NCBI GenBank assembly: GCA_003153505.1
Contig: PLZA01000044.1
Location: 62,001 to 126,000 of the forward strand
Reading direction: 5' to 3'
DNA: 64,000 nt
DNA from: Candidatus Dormiibacterota bacterium
GTDB taxonomy: Bacteria; Chloroflexota; Dormibacteria; Aeolococcales; Aeolococcaceae
Positions 8,529 through 16,263 of this stretch are shown here, one piece after another. Each line of letters begins with the position of its first letter. Position 1 is the stretch's first letter. The notes beneath the pieces are model-generated. The model saw only the letters and a list, made by a program, of their open reading frames with translations. It was not told the origin of the DNA and searched no databases. The translations under genes were made by a program, and so were the position numbers.

Positions 8529-9143
8529 GTGGACGTGACTCGTACGCACGATGGCACTGAAGCGGCGCAGTTGCTCGCAGGTGGAGGGCGGCTTCGCCGG
8601 CTCGCTCACGACATGGTGGCCGACCTCGAGCCGGCCAGGACGGTGGCGCTGCATGCGCGACCGGATGGTATGGCGATCGGACCGCTGGGCTCGGACGCAG
8701 CCGGGATCGCCGAGGCGGCAGCAGCCGCAACCCTGCCTGGGCACGTCGACCACGGGATCTGGTTGGGCGTGGATCGAGTCGAGTACTGGAGACAACTGCT
8801 CCACGGAGAAGGGCCCTGCGGACGGGTCCTCGCCGAACCCTCGCGCCTCGTGCGTGCCCCAGGCGGAGCGATCGCCGCCGCCGCGGTTGTGACCGCGATG
8901 CCCGCAACCGACTGGTGGCAGGGTGATCCGTGGATTCCGGAGATCTTCGTGGTTGCCGGGTTCCAGGGGCGTGGGGTTGGCGGTCTGCTCCTCGAGCATG
9001 CCCTGGGTGCGTGCGCCCATTCAGGGAGCCAACGCGTCGGGTTGACGGTCAGCGACGGCAACCCGGCGCGACGCCTCTACGAGCGTTTCGGGTTTCGGGC
9101 CTTCCGGTCGACGTGGTTCATTGCGCGCAGCCTATGGGAGTGA
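8529..9143 (+). CDS. GNAT family N-acetyltransferase
   Basis: The 204-residue protein has the GNAT core in its C-terminal half: the beta-strand/acetyl-CoA loop 'GFQGRGVGGLLLEHAL' and the later 'NPARRLYERFGFRAF' motif. The N-terminal ~100 residues are less conserved and may confer substrate specificity. Starts with GTG; probably cotranscribed with the hydrolase upstream. Its 3' end overlaps the convergent lipoprotein gene by 12 bp. Confidence 0.85.
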   Translation: MDVTRTHDGTEAAQLLAGGGRLRRLAHDMVADLEPARTVALHARPDGMAIGPLGSDAAGIAEAAAAATLPGHVDHGIWLGVDRVEYWRQLLHGEGPCGRVLAEPSRLVRAPGGAIAAAAVVTAMPATDWWQGDPWIPEIFVVAGFQGRGVGGLLLEHALGACAHSGSQRVGLTVSDGNPARRLYERFGFRAFRSTWFIARSLWE

Positions 9144-10301
9144 GATCCGGGTCCAGTGCGCACCGGCGTCACTCGTCCGCCAGAGCAGCGTCCAGCCGTT
9201 GTCCTCATTCAGCGTGATCGCGTATCCGACTTCGGAGTCGGTGAAGCCGGCCCACTGGTCGCCGGCCAGCTCCGGGATGGGCTGATACGTCCCGCCGCCG
9301 TTGCCGCTCACCGAGAGCGTGTTGCCCCCGCCTCCCACGAATGCGTGCTGCGATGACAACGCCGCCACCATCGCGCCGTTGCTGAACAACCCGCCGACTC
9401 CTCCCGCGGGTGTCCAAGTCGCGCCGCCGCTGCTGGAGACCCACGGATTCCCGAAGTTGCCGGTCGCGCAGAAGGCCCAGATCACCGTGGTGCTCACGGG
9501 GTCGAAGTTGCCGCCGAGATCGGGCTCGCAGGGCATCGAGCCGCGGTTCCAGAGCACGCCGTCGTCGTGAGAGATCCATTCGACCCCGGTGCTGCCCTGG
9601 AAGTACATCACCCACACGGTGTTCCCGTGGACGCCGATGGCCGGTCGTCCCGCCGGGTTTCCCGGAGGCGTGAGGAGCGACCATGCGTCGGAATTTGCAT
9701 GCGATCGCATCAAGCGAAAGGTGCAGTTGCTCGCGACCGACGGATTGGCGCAGAGCTGGAAGACGGCATAGACGTAGCCGTTGGCGCCGGGTTCGAGTTG
9801 CGCGACGACCGCGATCGGTTCGCTGAGGAGGACCTGGTGCCATGCGGCGCCACCGTTGTGGGTGGCCCAGAGGGTGTTGCCGAATACCCAGCCGTCGGCG
9901 GCGTCGGCAAACCTGATGTCGCTGACGGTCGGACTGCCGGGCGTTGTCCCGTTGCCCGCCAGAAACGTGGCCGGTGGCGCGGCAATACGCTGGAACGTCT
10001 TCCCGGCATTGAGGGTGTGCAGGATCTCCGAGCCGCACGCCAGCGAGCTGCATTCCGCCGCGCTCAGCACCCAGAAATCGGTGTCACTGATCGCTGTCAG
10101 CGCTTCCGGCTGAAAACCTTCCGGGATGGAAGGGGTCGGCGTGGGGCTCGGGCTGGGGAGGGACGGCGTCGGCTGCGGCGACTGCGACACTGAGGGCGAG
10201 ACCATCGTGCTCGGGCTAGGATGAACGATCGTTGAGGCGCAGCCCGCGAGCAGGGCGGCAGCCACGATCGCGATCATCGCGGATCTCGTACGGTGTGACA
10301 T
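9132..10301 (-). CDS. Lipoprotein with YCF48/BNR-like beta-propeller
   Basis: The 389 residues begin with a lipoprotein signal (hydrophobic stretch and lipobox 'LLAGC'), followed by a Ser/Pro/Thr-rich linker (~25-60) typical of Gram-positive-type cell-wall-spanning lipoproteins. The rest contains repeated 'W..(N/S)DGG..W' elements ('TLWATHNGGAAWH', 'WVSSSGGATWT', 'LLWRTSDAGAHWT') typical of BNR/YCF48 propeller blades. Function unknown; surface binding is likely. The ATG at 10301 has GGAGGGTTCC upstream. Confidence 0.8.
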   Translation of the reverse strand: MSHRTRSAMIAIVAAALLAGCASTIVHPSPSTMVSPSVSQSPQPTPSLPSPSPTPTPSIPEGFQPEALTAISDTDFWVLSAAECSSLACGSEILHTLNAGKTFQRIAAPPATFLAGNGTTPGSPTVSDIRFADAADGWVFGNTLWATHNGGAAWHQVLLSEPIAVVAQLEPGANGYVYAVFQLCANPSVASNCTFRLMRSHANSDAWSLLTPPGNPAGRPAIGVHGNTVWVMYFQGSTGVEWISHDDGVLWNRGSMPCEPDLGGNFDPVSTTVIWAFCATGNFGNPWVSSSGGATWTPAGGVGGLFSNGAMVAALSSQHAFVGGGGNTLSVSGNGGGTYQPIPELAGDQWAGFTDSEVGYAITLNEDNGWTLLWRTSDAGAHWTRISLP

Positions 10302-10449
10302 GGAACCCTCCAACTCCGGCGGCGCGCGTAGCGAGCTCGGCACTGCATCGAACGTGCGAACCGGGAATCCGGATACGGGATGGTTCGCGATACTTCAGCA
10401 GGGTGGTAGTCGGAAGAGAGCGTCAGCGGCCAACCAGGAGTCGAATCAG

Positions 10450-11661
10450 ATGACCGAGCGCCAGGTCCCGAAGTGGTCGGAGATCACGCCGCTGCTGCAC
10501 GCGCGATCGCCGCAGCGCAACGCCACCGACCGCCGGCTTGCCCGGACGCTCACGATCGCAGACCTCCGCGCCGCAGCCCGCCGTCGCGTCCCGCGCGCGG
10601 TCTTCGACTACACCGATGGTGCGGCGGAGGGTGAGATCAGTCTGCGCCGTGCCCGCCGTCTGTTCCAGACACTCGAGTTCTCGCCCTCTGTGCTGCACGA
10701 CGTGGCTGATGTCGACATGAGCACCGAGGTTCTGGGGCGCGCGTCGGCGCTGCCGTTCGCGTTCGCGCCCACCGGCTTCACCCGGCTCATGCACCACGAG
10801 GGCGAGCCGGCTGTTGCTCGCGTCGCCGAGCGCCACGGCATTCCGTATTCGCTCTCGACGATGGGGACCACGTCAATCGAGGATGTCGCGGCCGCGGCGC
10901 CCGGTGCCAGAAAGTGGTTTCAGCTCTATGTCTGGAAGGACCGTGCCGCTGGTGAAGAGTTGATGGAGCGGGCGAGGGCATCCGGATTTGAGGCGCTGAT
11001 GCTGACGGTGGACGTCCCGGTGGCGGGGAATCGTCTGCGCGATGTGCGCAACGGATTCTCGATACCGCCGGCGCTCACGCTGGGGACGGTTGCCGACATC
11101 GCGGCACATCCGTCGTGGTGGGCGAATCTGCTGACCACGAGACCCCTGACCTTCGCGTCGTTGCGGGCGTGGGATCGCACCATCGCCGAGCTCATCGACG
11201 AGCTCTTCGACCCGACGATGACGATGGCGGATCTCGAATGGGTGCGATCCTGCTGGCCGGGGCCGCTGATCATCAAGGGGATCCAGTCGGTCGACGACGC
11301 GCGGCGCATGGCGGATGCGGGTGTCGACGCCGTCGTGGTGTCGAATCACGGTGGCCGTCAACTTGATCGGGCCCCAGTGCCGTTGCGTTTGCTTCCGGAG
11401 GTCGTCGACACCGTCGGTGATCGAACCGAGATCTGGATGGACACGGGCGTCATGAACGGTGCCGATATCGTTGCGGCAGTTGCCCTCGGCGCTCGGGCCG
11501 TGCTGGTTGGACGTGCCTATCTCTACGGGCTCATGGCCGGTGGTGAACGCGGCGTCGAGCGAGCCACCACGATCCTCGTTCGCGAGATGCGCCGCACGAT
11601 GCAACTCCTCGGCGTCCGCAGCATCCGTGAACTCGAACGGCGGCACGTCCGGTTCACATAG
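10450..11661 (+). CDS. FMN-dependent alpha-hydroxy acid oxidase/dehydrogenase
   Basis: The 403-residue TIM-barrel flavoprotein belongs to the LldD/glycolate oxidase/lactate oxidase family: N-terminal 'TIADLRAAARRRVPRAVFDY', 'PFAFAPTGFTRLMH', and the active-site 'SNHGGRQLD' with catalytic His and substrate-binding Arg. It would oxidise an L-2-hydroxy acid to the 2-oxo acid. The FMN-phosphate loop, usually DGGVRRG or DSGVRTG, is here DTGVMNG, so the conserved Arg is Met. The ATG at 10450 follows a CCAGGAG RBS. Divergent from the lipoprotein gene. Confidence 0.88.
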   Translation: MTERQVPKWSEITPLLHARSPQRNATDRRLARTLTIADLRAAARRRVPRAVFDYTDGAAEGEISLRRARRLFQTLEFSPSVLHDVADVDMSTEVLGRASALPFAFAPTGFTRLMHHEGEPAVARVAERHGIPYSLSTMGTTSIEDVAAAAPGARKWFQLYVWKDRAAGEELMERARASGFEALMLTVDVPVAGNRLRDVRNGFSIPPALTLGTVADIAAHPSWWANLLTTRPLTFASLRAWDRTIAELIDELFDPTMTMADLEWVRSCWPGPLIIKGIQSVDDARRMADAGVDAVVVSNHGGRQLDRAPVPLRLLPEVVDTVGDRTEIWMDTGVMNGADIVAAVALGARAVLVGRAYLYGLMAGGERGVERATTILVREMRRTMQLLGVRSIRELERRHVRFT

Positions 11662-11687
11662 GGATAAGGACGGGGCGACGCGGTTGT

Positions 11688-12650
11688 TCAGGGTACGGCG
11701 GTGGGGAGCCGCGGCGGTGCCTCGAGAAAATCCTGTGAGGGCACGAAGAAGAGGGCGCCGGTGACCGCTGTCGAGAAGTCGAGGAGCCGGTCGTAGTTGC
11801 CGGGCGGGTCACCGACGAACATGTTGGCGAGCATCCTTTCGGTGATCCGCGGCGTGCTCGCGTAGGCGATGTAGTACGTGCCGAACTCGCCGCGACCGAC
11901 CCGGCCGAAGGGCATGTTGTCACGCAGAACCTTGAGCTCGGTGCCGTCGGCGTCGGTGATGACATTGAGCGCGACGTGTGAGTTGCTTGGCTTCGTGTCG
12001 TCCGGGAGCTCAATGTCCGCGAGCTTGGTGCGCCCCACAGCCTGCTCCTGGGCCTCGACCGGGAGCGCATTCCAGGCGTCGAGATCGTGCAGGTACTGCT
12101 GCACGACCACATAACTTCCGCCCGCGAACAGCCGATCGCCAGTGCCGATGGTGACCGCGTCATACGCGGCCTGTCCGGTGGGGTTTTCGGTCCCGTCGAC
12201 GAAGCCGAGCAGGTCGCGCTCGTCGAAGTACTTGAACCCGTGGATCTCCTCGACGACCGTGACGTGACCGCGCAGCCGGTTCATGATCTGGCCCGCGAGC
12301 TCGAAGCACAGGTCCATCTCGATTGCCCGGATGTGAAACAGGAGATCTCCCGGGGTGGACACCGCCCGATGCCTGTCCCCGACGAATTCGGGCAGCGGAT
12401 GCAACTCCGCTGGCCTGGGTCCGCTGAACAGCCGGTCCCATGCCGACGATCCCACGCCCACGACGCAGGTGAGACCGCCGTCTGGGATCCTGGATCCGAC
12501 CGACCGCTGCAGCCCCGCCACGTCGCCGAGCAGGTCGCGCGCTGTTGCCTCGCCTTCCGGCGCGATCGTGACGACGAGGAAGATCGCCGTCCCGGTGAGC
12601 GGGCTGAGCACCGGCTGGGCGGTGGGTCCCCTGGCGGAGTCAGTGGACAC
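11688..12650 (-). CDS. DyP-type heme peroxidase
   Basis: About 320 residues of a dye-decolorising peroxidase: the distal 'GFVDGTENP' (GxxDG) motif, downstream 'SHVALN' region with the likely proximal His, and 'LRDNMPFG' and 'YYIAYA' segments of the family. It reduces H2O2 and oxidises bulky aromatic compounds. The preferred start is GTG at 12650 (VSTDSARG); GAGGAG lies ~17 nt upstream, so the start is uncertain. There is no Tat signal and no adjacent encapsulin gene. It converges on the FMN oxidase gene, 26 bp away. Confidence 0.88.
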   Translation of the reverse strand: MSTDSARGPTAQPVLSPLTGTAIFLVVTIAPEGEATARDLLGDVAGLQRSVGSRIPDGGLTCVVGVGSSAWDRLFSGPRPAELHPLPEFVGDRHRAVSTPGDLLFHIRAIEMDLCFELAGQIMNRLRGHVTVVEEIHGFKYFDERDLLGFVDGTENPTGQAAYDAVTIGTGDRLFAGGSYVVVQQYLHDLDAWNALPVEAQEQAVGRTKLADIELPDDTKPSNSHVALNVITDADGTELKVLRDNMPFGRVGRGEFGTYYIAYASTPRITERMLANMFVGDPPGNYDRLLDFSTAVTGALFFVPSQDFLEAPPRLPTAVP

Positions 12651-12723
12651 TGGCAAAATGGTGCGCTCCTCGAGGTCCGAGGCTGGTGACCGCCCCAAGT
12701 GTAGGTCGCGGCCGTCAGTCGGA

Positions 12724-12749
12724 GAGGAGCCGCCCGAAGGCGGCTCCTC
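12724..12749 (-). terminator. 11-bp stem with UUCG tetraloop
   Basis: GAGGAGCCGCC - CGAA - GGCGGCTCCTC lies 14 nt past the stop of the minus-strand secreted-protein gene. Read on the minus strand the loop is C(UUCG)G, a very stable tetraloop. No U-run follows, so it is a hairpin terminator or mRNA 3'-end stabiliser separating this gene from the DyP gene. Confidence 0.65.
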
Positions 12750-12762
12750 CCAACACATCAGG

Positions 12763-14379
12763 TCAGCGAGGGCAGGGGTTGTGCGACAGGTTGTTCTGGT
12801 AGTCGTTGTAGGAGTACGAGGCCACGCCCCCCGCACCCGAGTAGGCGACCTTCAGCAGCTGCCCGTACTGCTGGTGCGCGCCGAAGTTGTTGGTGCTGAA
12901 TCCGGGATACATCTGACCGACGGTCCACGCGCAACCACCGAGCGCGGTGCCCGTCGTGTAGTACGGGTAGAACTGCGCCGGCGACCCGTCATCGGTCGGC
13001 GGGATGATCGTGCAGCCCGCGCCCGTGGTGTTGTCGCAGGTGCCGAGCTGATCTTCGATGGCAGGCAGGTCCGTGTTGAACCCGACCGACGAGTAGTTGG
13101 AGTTGTAATGCTGCCCGGTCAGCGGGCTGGTGAAGATGAACGGTGTCGGGCGGGACGAGCTGCCGTTGGGCCAGTCGCTGAGGTACGAGGTCCCGTCGTA
13201 GCCGACGTTTGATCCCTCGCATCCGCCGATCTTGATGAGACCGGATGCCGATCCCGGCCAGCAGCCGGCGTCGTCGGAGTCCGCCGCCTCGGTCTGGCTC
13301 CCGACGCCCTCATTGCCGATGCAGGTGCCGGTCGTGGCGTCAACCGAGCTGCAGTAGTCGAAGTGTCCGATCTCGGTATCGAACGCCACGTTGTACGTTG
13401 CCGCCGCCCACGGAACCGTGGTCTGAGTCGTGGAGGTCGCGTACATCGGATGGAAGTTGTACGGGATGTTCTTGCACTGGGTCGAGGGGCTGGGTGCGAA
13501 CTTGACCTGGCCGAAGCCGTTGGAAGCGCTCGCCGTCATCGATCCGGCGGTCCCGTTCGTGGTGTCCTTGACGACCGCCTGGAGACCGCTTGACGTGTCA
13601 TGCAGGGTCACCTTGAACGTATCGCCCTGGTTGAGGAACTCCACCTTGTGCGGGTCTGGGGTACCGGAGGCAAGCGCCTGGAACTGCACGGGGTTCGGCG
13701 GGCCCTGCGGCTTGCCGGTGTGTGTCAGGTACGCGAAGTTCACGTACTCCTCACCGACGGTAGCCTCACACGTCGAGTTGAGCTGCTGACCGGTCAGCGA
13801 GTTCAGCGCGAGGCTGTCGATGGTCAGAGCGACGCACCACTGTGTGGGGGAGCAGCTGAAGCCGTTCCACTGCTGCACATAGCCGGGCGGATAGAACTGC
13901 AATTCCATGTATGCCGCGCCCGGGTGGTAGGGGCTCTTGACCGGGTTCACGATGTTGACATTGCTGTCCGGAACGCACGAATTCACGAGCTCCGGATACG
14001 ACTGCGAGTCGCACATCGCCATGCCGAACCAGAAGGCTGGAGCGTACTGGAAGCTGTAGACGTGCTTGCCCGGGACGTTGGTGGCAGACGGCTCCGTCGG
14101 AAGGATGCCGCTGTACGACATCTGGTTGCCCGAGCCGCTCTGGTTCGAGTAGAAGAGCACGCTGGGTTCGTCATGTCCGACGTAGTGACCGAAGACCGAA
14201 TCCGAGTCACGCACCTCGGTGCAGAGGAAACGGGCGCCATTGCTACAGTCGATGTGCGTCGGTGCCTTCGGGGCGGCCGACGACGCCGACGACGTGAGCC
14301 CGCCGCCCGCCAGCGCTGCCGGCACGGCGAGCGCCGCCACAAAGAGCGGGGTTGTGAACCTCAATCGGGGGTGTCCCAT
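12763..14379 (-). CDS. Secreted protein of unknown function
   Basis: The 538 residues begin with a Sec-type signal peptide (MGHPRLRF, hydrophobic stretch, Ala-rich cleavage zone near residue 25-35). The mature part is rich in Ser, Thr, Gly, Asn and Tyr, with at least a dozen cysteines suggesting disulfides, and repeated Trp/Tyr-rich strands. I do not recognise a family. The start at 14379 has GGAGGA 7 nt upstream. It is followed by a UUCG hairpin and appears monocistronic. It may be a surface or extracellular binding protein. Confidence 0.8.
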   Translation of the reverse strand: MGHPRLRFTTPLFVAALAVPAALAGGGLTSSASSAAPKAPTHIDCSNGARFLCTEVRDSDSVFGHYVGHDEPSVLFYSNQSGSGNQMSYSGILPTEPSATNVPGKHVYSFQYAPAFWFGMAMCDSQSYPELVNSCVPDSNVNIVNPVKSPYHPGAAYMELQFYPPGYVQQWNGFSCSPTQWCVALTIDSLALNSLTGQQLNSTCEATVGEEYVNFAYLTHTGKPQGPPNPVQFQALASGTPDPHKVEFLNQGDTFKVTLHDTSSGLQAVVKDTTNGTAGSMTASASNGFGQVKFAPSPSTQCKNIPYNFHPMYATSTTQTTVPWAAATYNVAFDTEIGHFDYCSSVDATTGTCIGNEGVGSQTEAADSDDAGCWPGSASGLIKIGGCEGSNVGYDGTSYLSDWPNGSSSRPTPFIFTSPLTGQHYNSNYSSVGFNTDLPAIEDQLGTCDNTTGAGCTIIPPTDDGSPAQFYPYYTTGTALGGCAWTVGQMYPGFSTNNFGAHQQYGQLLKVAYSGAGGVASYSYNDYQNNLSHNPCPR

Positions 14380-14533
14380 CGCGTCCTCCGTGAGTGGAGG
14401 TTTTAGAGGTCGCGGAGACCGGTCCCCCCTCAGTGAACGTCCACTCCTGCCGTTCCTGATCGCGCGCAGGCTAGCAGCCTTGTACCCGACGTCGCAACCT
14501 TTTGGCGCACGCCATCCTGGAACTGGCTGAAGC

Positions 14534-15397
14534 TCAGTCTTCGCGGCCGCGGATCTGCACGCGGCCGTCGAGCTTTCGCGCCTCGAAATGCGGCTGCGGA
14601 AATGTCGCAGGGCCGCCCAGCACAGCACCGTCGCGGAGGCGAAACCGAGAGCCATGCCAGGGGCAGACGACGTGGCCATCTTCCACGCTGCCTTCGTTCA
14701 ACGGGCCGCCTGCATGGCTGCACGTGTTTTCGAGTGCGCACACGATCCCGTCCACCCGGGTGAGGAGCACCTTGCGATCATCGACGTCGACCACGGAGAG
14801 CACTCCCTCGGTCACATCGGTGTCGTCAGCCACGTCGGTCCATTCCGCCGGGCCGGAAAGCCAGGCGGTGTGGTTGACGGCAAGGGCTCGGTCGAAGACG
14901 AGATCACCACCGAGATATGCGGCGGCCGCACCGGTCGCGAGCCCGGCTACCGAGAGCAAGCGGCCACGCCCTCGCCGCCCGCGCAGACGCGCTGCCAGCG
15001 AGCCAACCTGCAACGCGAGCGCCGCGGTGTTGACCAGCCCGTGGGCCAGGGCGAGCCGCCGATCACGCCCGTAGGTGACCGACCAGTCAGCGGCTCCCGT
15101 TGCGGCGGTCGCGCCTGCCGCAACGCAGCCGACCGCGACCAGCATCGTGGCGCCGGTGTCGTCGCCGATCAAGTCGAGCACAGGAACGCTCGTCCAGAGT
15201 CCGAGCGGCACATCGCTCAACACCGGATGGAGGGCGTGTCCCAGCCAGCGACCCTGGAGCAGGTCCATCAGGGTTCGCCGCCGCGTGAGCGGGTCCAGCG
15301 CCTTGACGAGCCACTCGCTCAGGGGCTCAAGACCCGGTATCTCCTCGACGGCCGCGACGATCTGGGCATACGGCGGCTGCGGGTGCTCCTGCTTCAT
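14534..15397 (-). CDS. DUF2231-type membrane domain fused to Rieske ferredoxin
   Basis: The 287 residues comprise an N-terminal membrane part (~45-175) with several hydrophobic helices and 'GHALHPVLSDVPLGLW', typical of DUF2231, then a C-terminal Rieske domain (~185-285) with 'CSHAGGPL' and 'CPWHGSRF', i.e. the CxH...CxxH [2Fe-2S] ligands. Such fusions are thought to transfer electrons at the membrane; the partner is unknown. The start at 15397 (MKQEHPQ) is preferred to longer upstream options. Confidence 0.85.
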   Translation of the reverse strand: MKQEHPQPPYAQIVAAVEEIPGLEPLSEWLVKALDPLTRRRTLMDLLQGRWLGHALHPVLSDVPLGLWTSVPVLDLIGDDTGATMLVAVGCVAAGATAATGAADWSVTYGRDRRLALAHGLVNTAALALQVGSLAARLRGRRGRGRLLSVAGLATGAAAAYLGGDLVFDRALAVNHTAWLSGPAEWTDVADDTDVTEGVLSVVDVDDRKVLLTRVDGIVCALENTCSHAGGPLNEGSVEDGHVVCPWHGSRFRLRDGAVLGGPATFPQPHFEARKLDGRVQIRGRED

Positions 15398-15612
15398 CGT
15401 GATTCCACTCGCAGTCTCATGGACACTCCACAACCGTTCACCGATCCGTCCGCCGCCGCTGTCGCACAAGCCTACATTCCATGTACCGCGCCCGGGCCGC
15501 CGCCGCCCATGAGCAAGGCACAGCTGGAGCAAGCCATCGAGCGCTGACGCGCAAGCGCACGTCCTTCGGCAACCTCCCGCAAGCGCGCGGGTCGCGTGCG
15601 ACACTCGGCGGC

Positions 15613-16236
15613 GTGAACGCGCGCAATCGGCTGGCAGCTTGCGTAGGTGTGGGGCTGATCGCGTTCGCCGTCATCCTCGTCCTCACCGAGTGGCAGGTGG
15701 CCGTGCTCGCGGGGTGGGACGTCACCTCCGCCACCTTCATCGCGATCGTGTATCTCGGGATCCGCGGCAAGGACGCCCAGGCGACCAAGCTCGCCGCGGT
15801 CGGCGAGGATGACTCACGCGCAGCGTCTGAGGCGATCCTGGTCGGCGCGAACATCGCAAGCCTCGTGGGCGTGGCTTTCGCGCTGATCGCGGCGGGATCA
15901 ACCCACGGTTTCGTCAAGTCCGCGATCACGACCCTCGTCGTGGCGAGCGTTCTTCTCTCATGGGCAGCCGTCCACATCGTGTTCACGCTTCGGTATGCCC
16001 GTCTCTACTACGCGCTCGGATCCGGCATCGATTTCCATGCCGACCAGGCTCCCGATTTCAGGGATTTTCTCTATGTGGCACTCACCATCGGGATGACCTT
16101 CCAGGTGTCCGACACCGACCTCAACGCCAAACCGATTCGCATGACCGCAATCCGGCACGCCCTGCTGTCGTACCTGTTCGGTGTGGTCGTCTTCTCGACC
16201 ACCATCAACGTGATCGCGACGCTGCTGAGCAAGTAG
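15613..16236 (+). CDS. DUF1345 integral membrane protein
   Basis: A 207-residue protein with four to five transmembrane helices and the family hallmark 'PDFRDFLYVALTIGMTFQVSDT' (given here in parts: PDFRDFLY, TIGMTFQVSDT). DUF1345 proteins have no known function. GTG start at 15613. It is divergent from the Rieske gene across ~215 bp and precedes the helicase gene by 27 bp, possibly sharing a transcript. Confidence 0.85.
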   Translation: MNARNRLAACVGVGLIAFAVILVLTEWQVAVLAGWDVTSATFIAIVYLGIRGKDAQATKLAAVGEDDSRAASEAILVGANIASLVGVAFALIAAGSTHGFVKSAITTLVVASVLLSWAAVHIVFTLRYARLYYALGSGIDFHADQAPDFRDFLYVALTIGMTFQVSDTDLNAKPIRMTAIRHALLSYLFGVVVFSTTINVIATLLSK

Positions 16237-16263
16237 GCGGGCGACCGCCCCCGCTGCCGCCGG

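Noticed and set aside
11688-12650. Encapsulin-cargo system around the DyP peroxidase
   Set aside because: No encapsulin shell gene adjoins and the C-terminus lacks a recognisable cargo-loading peptide.
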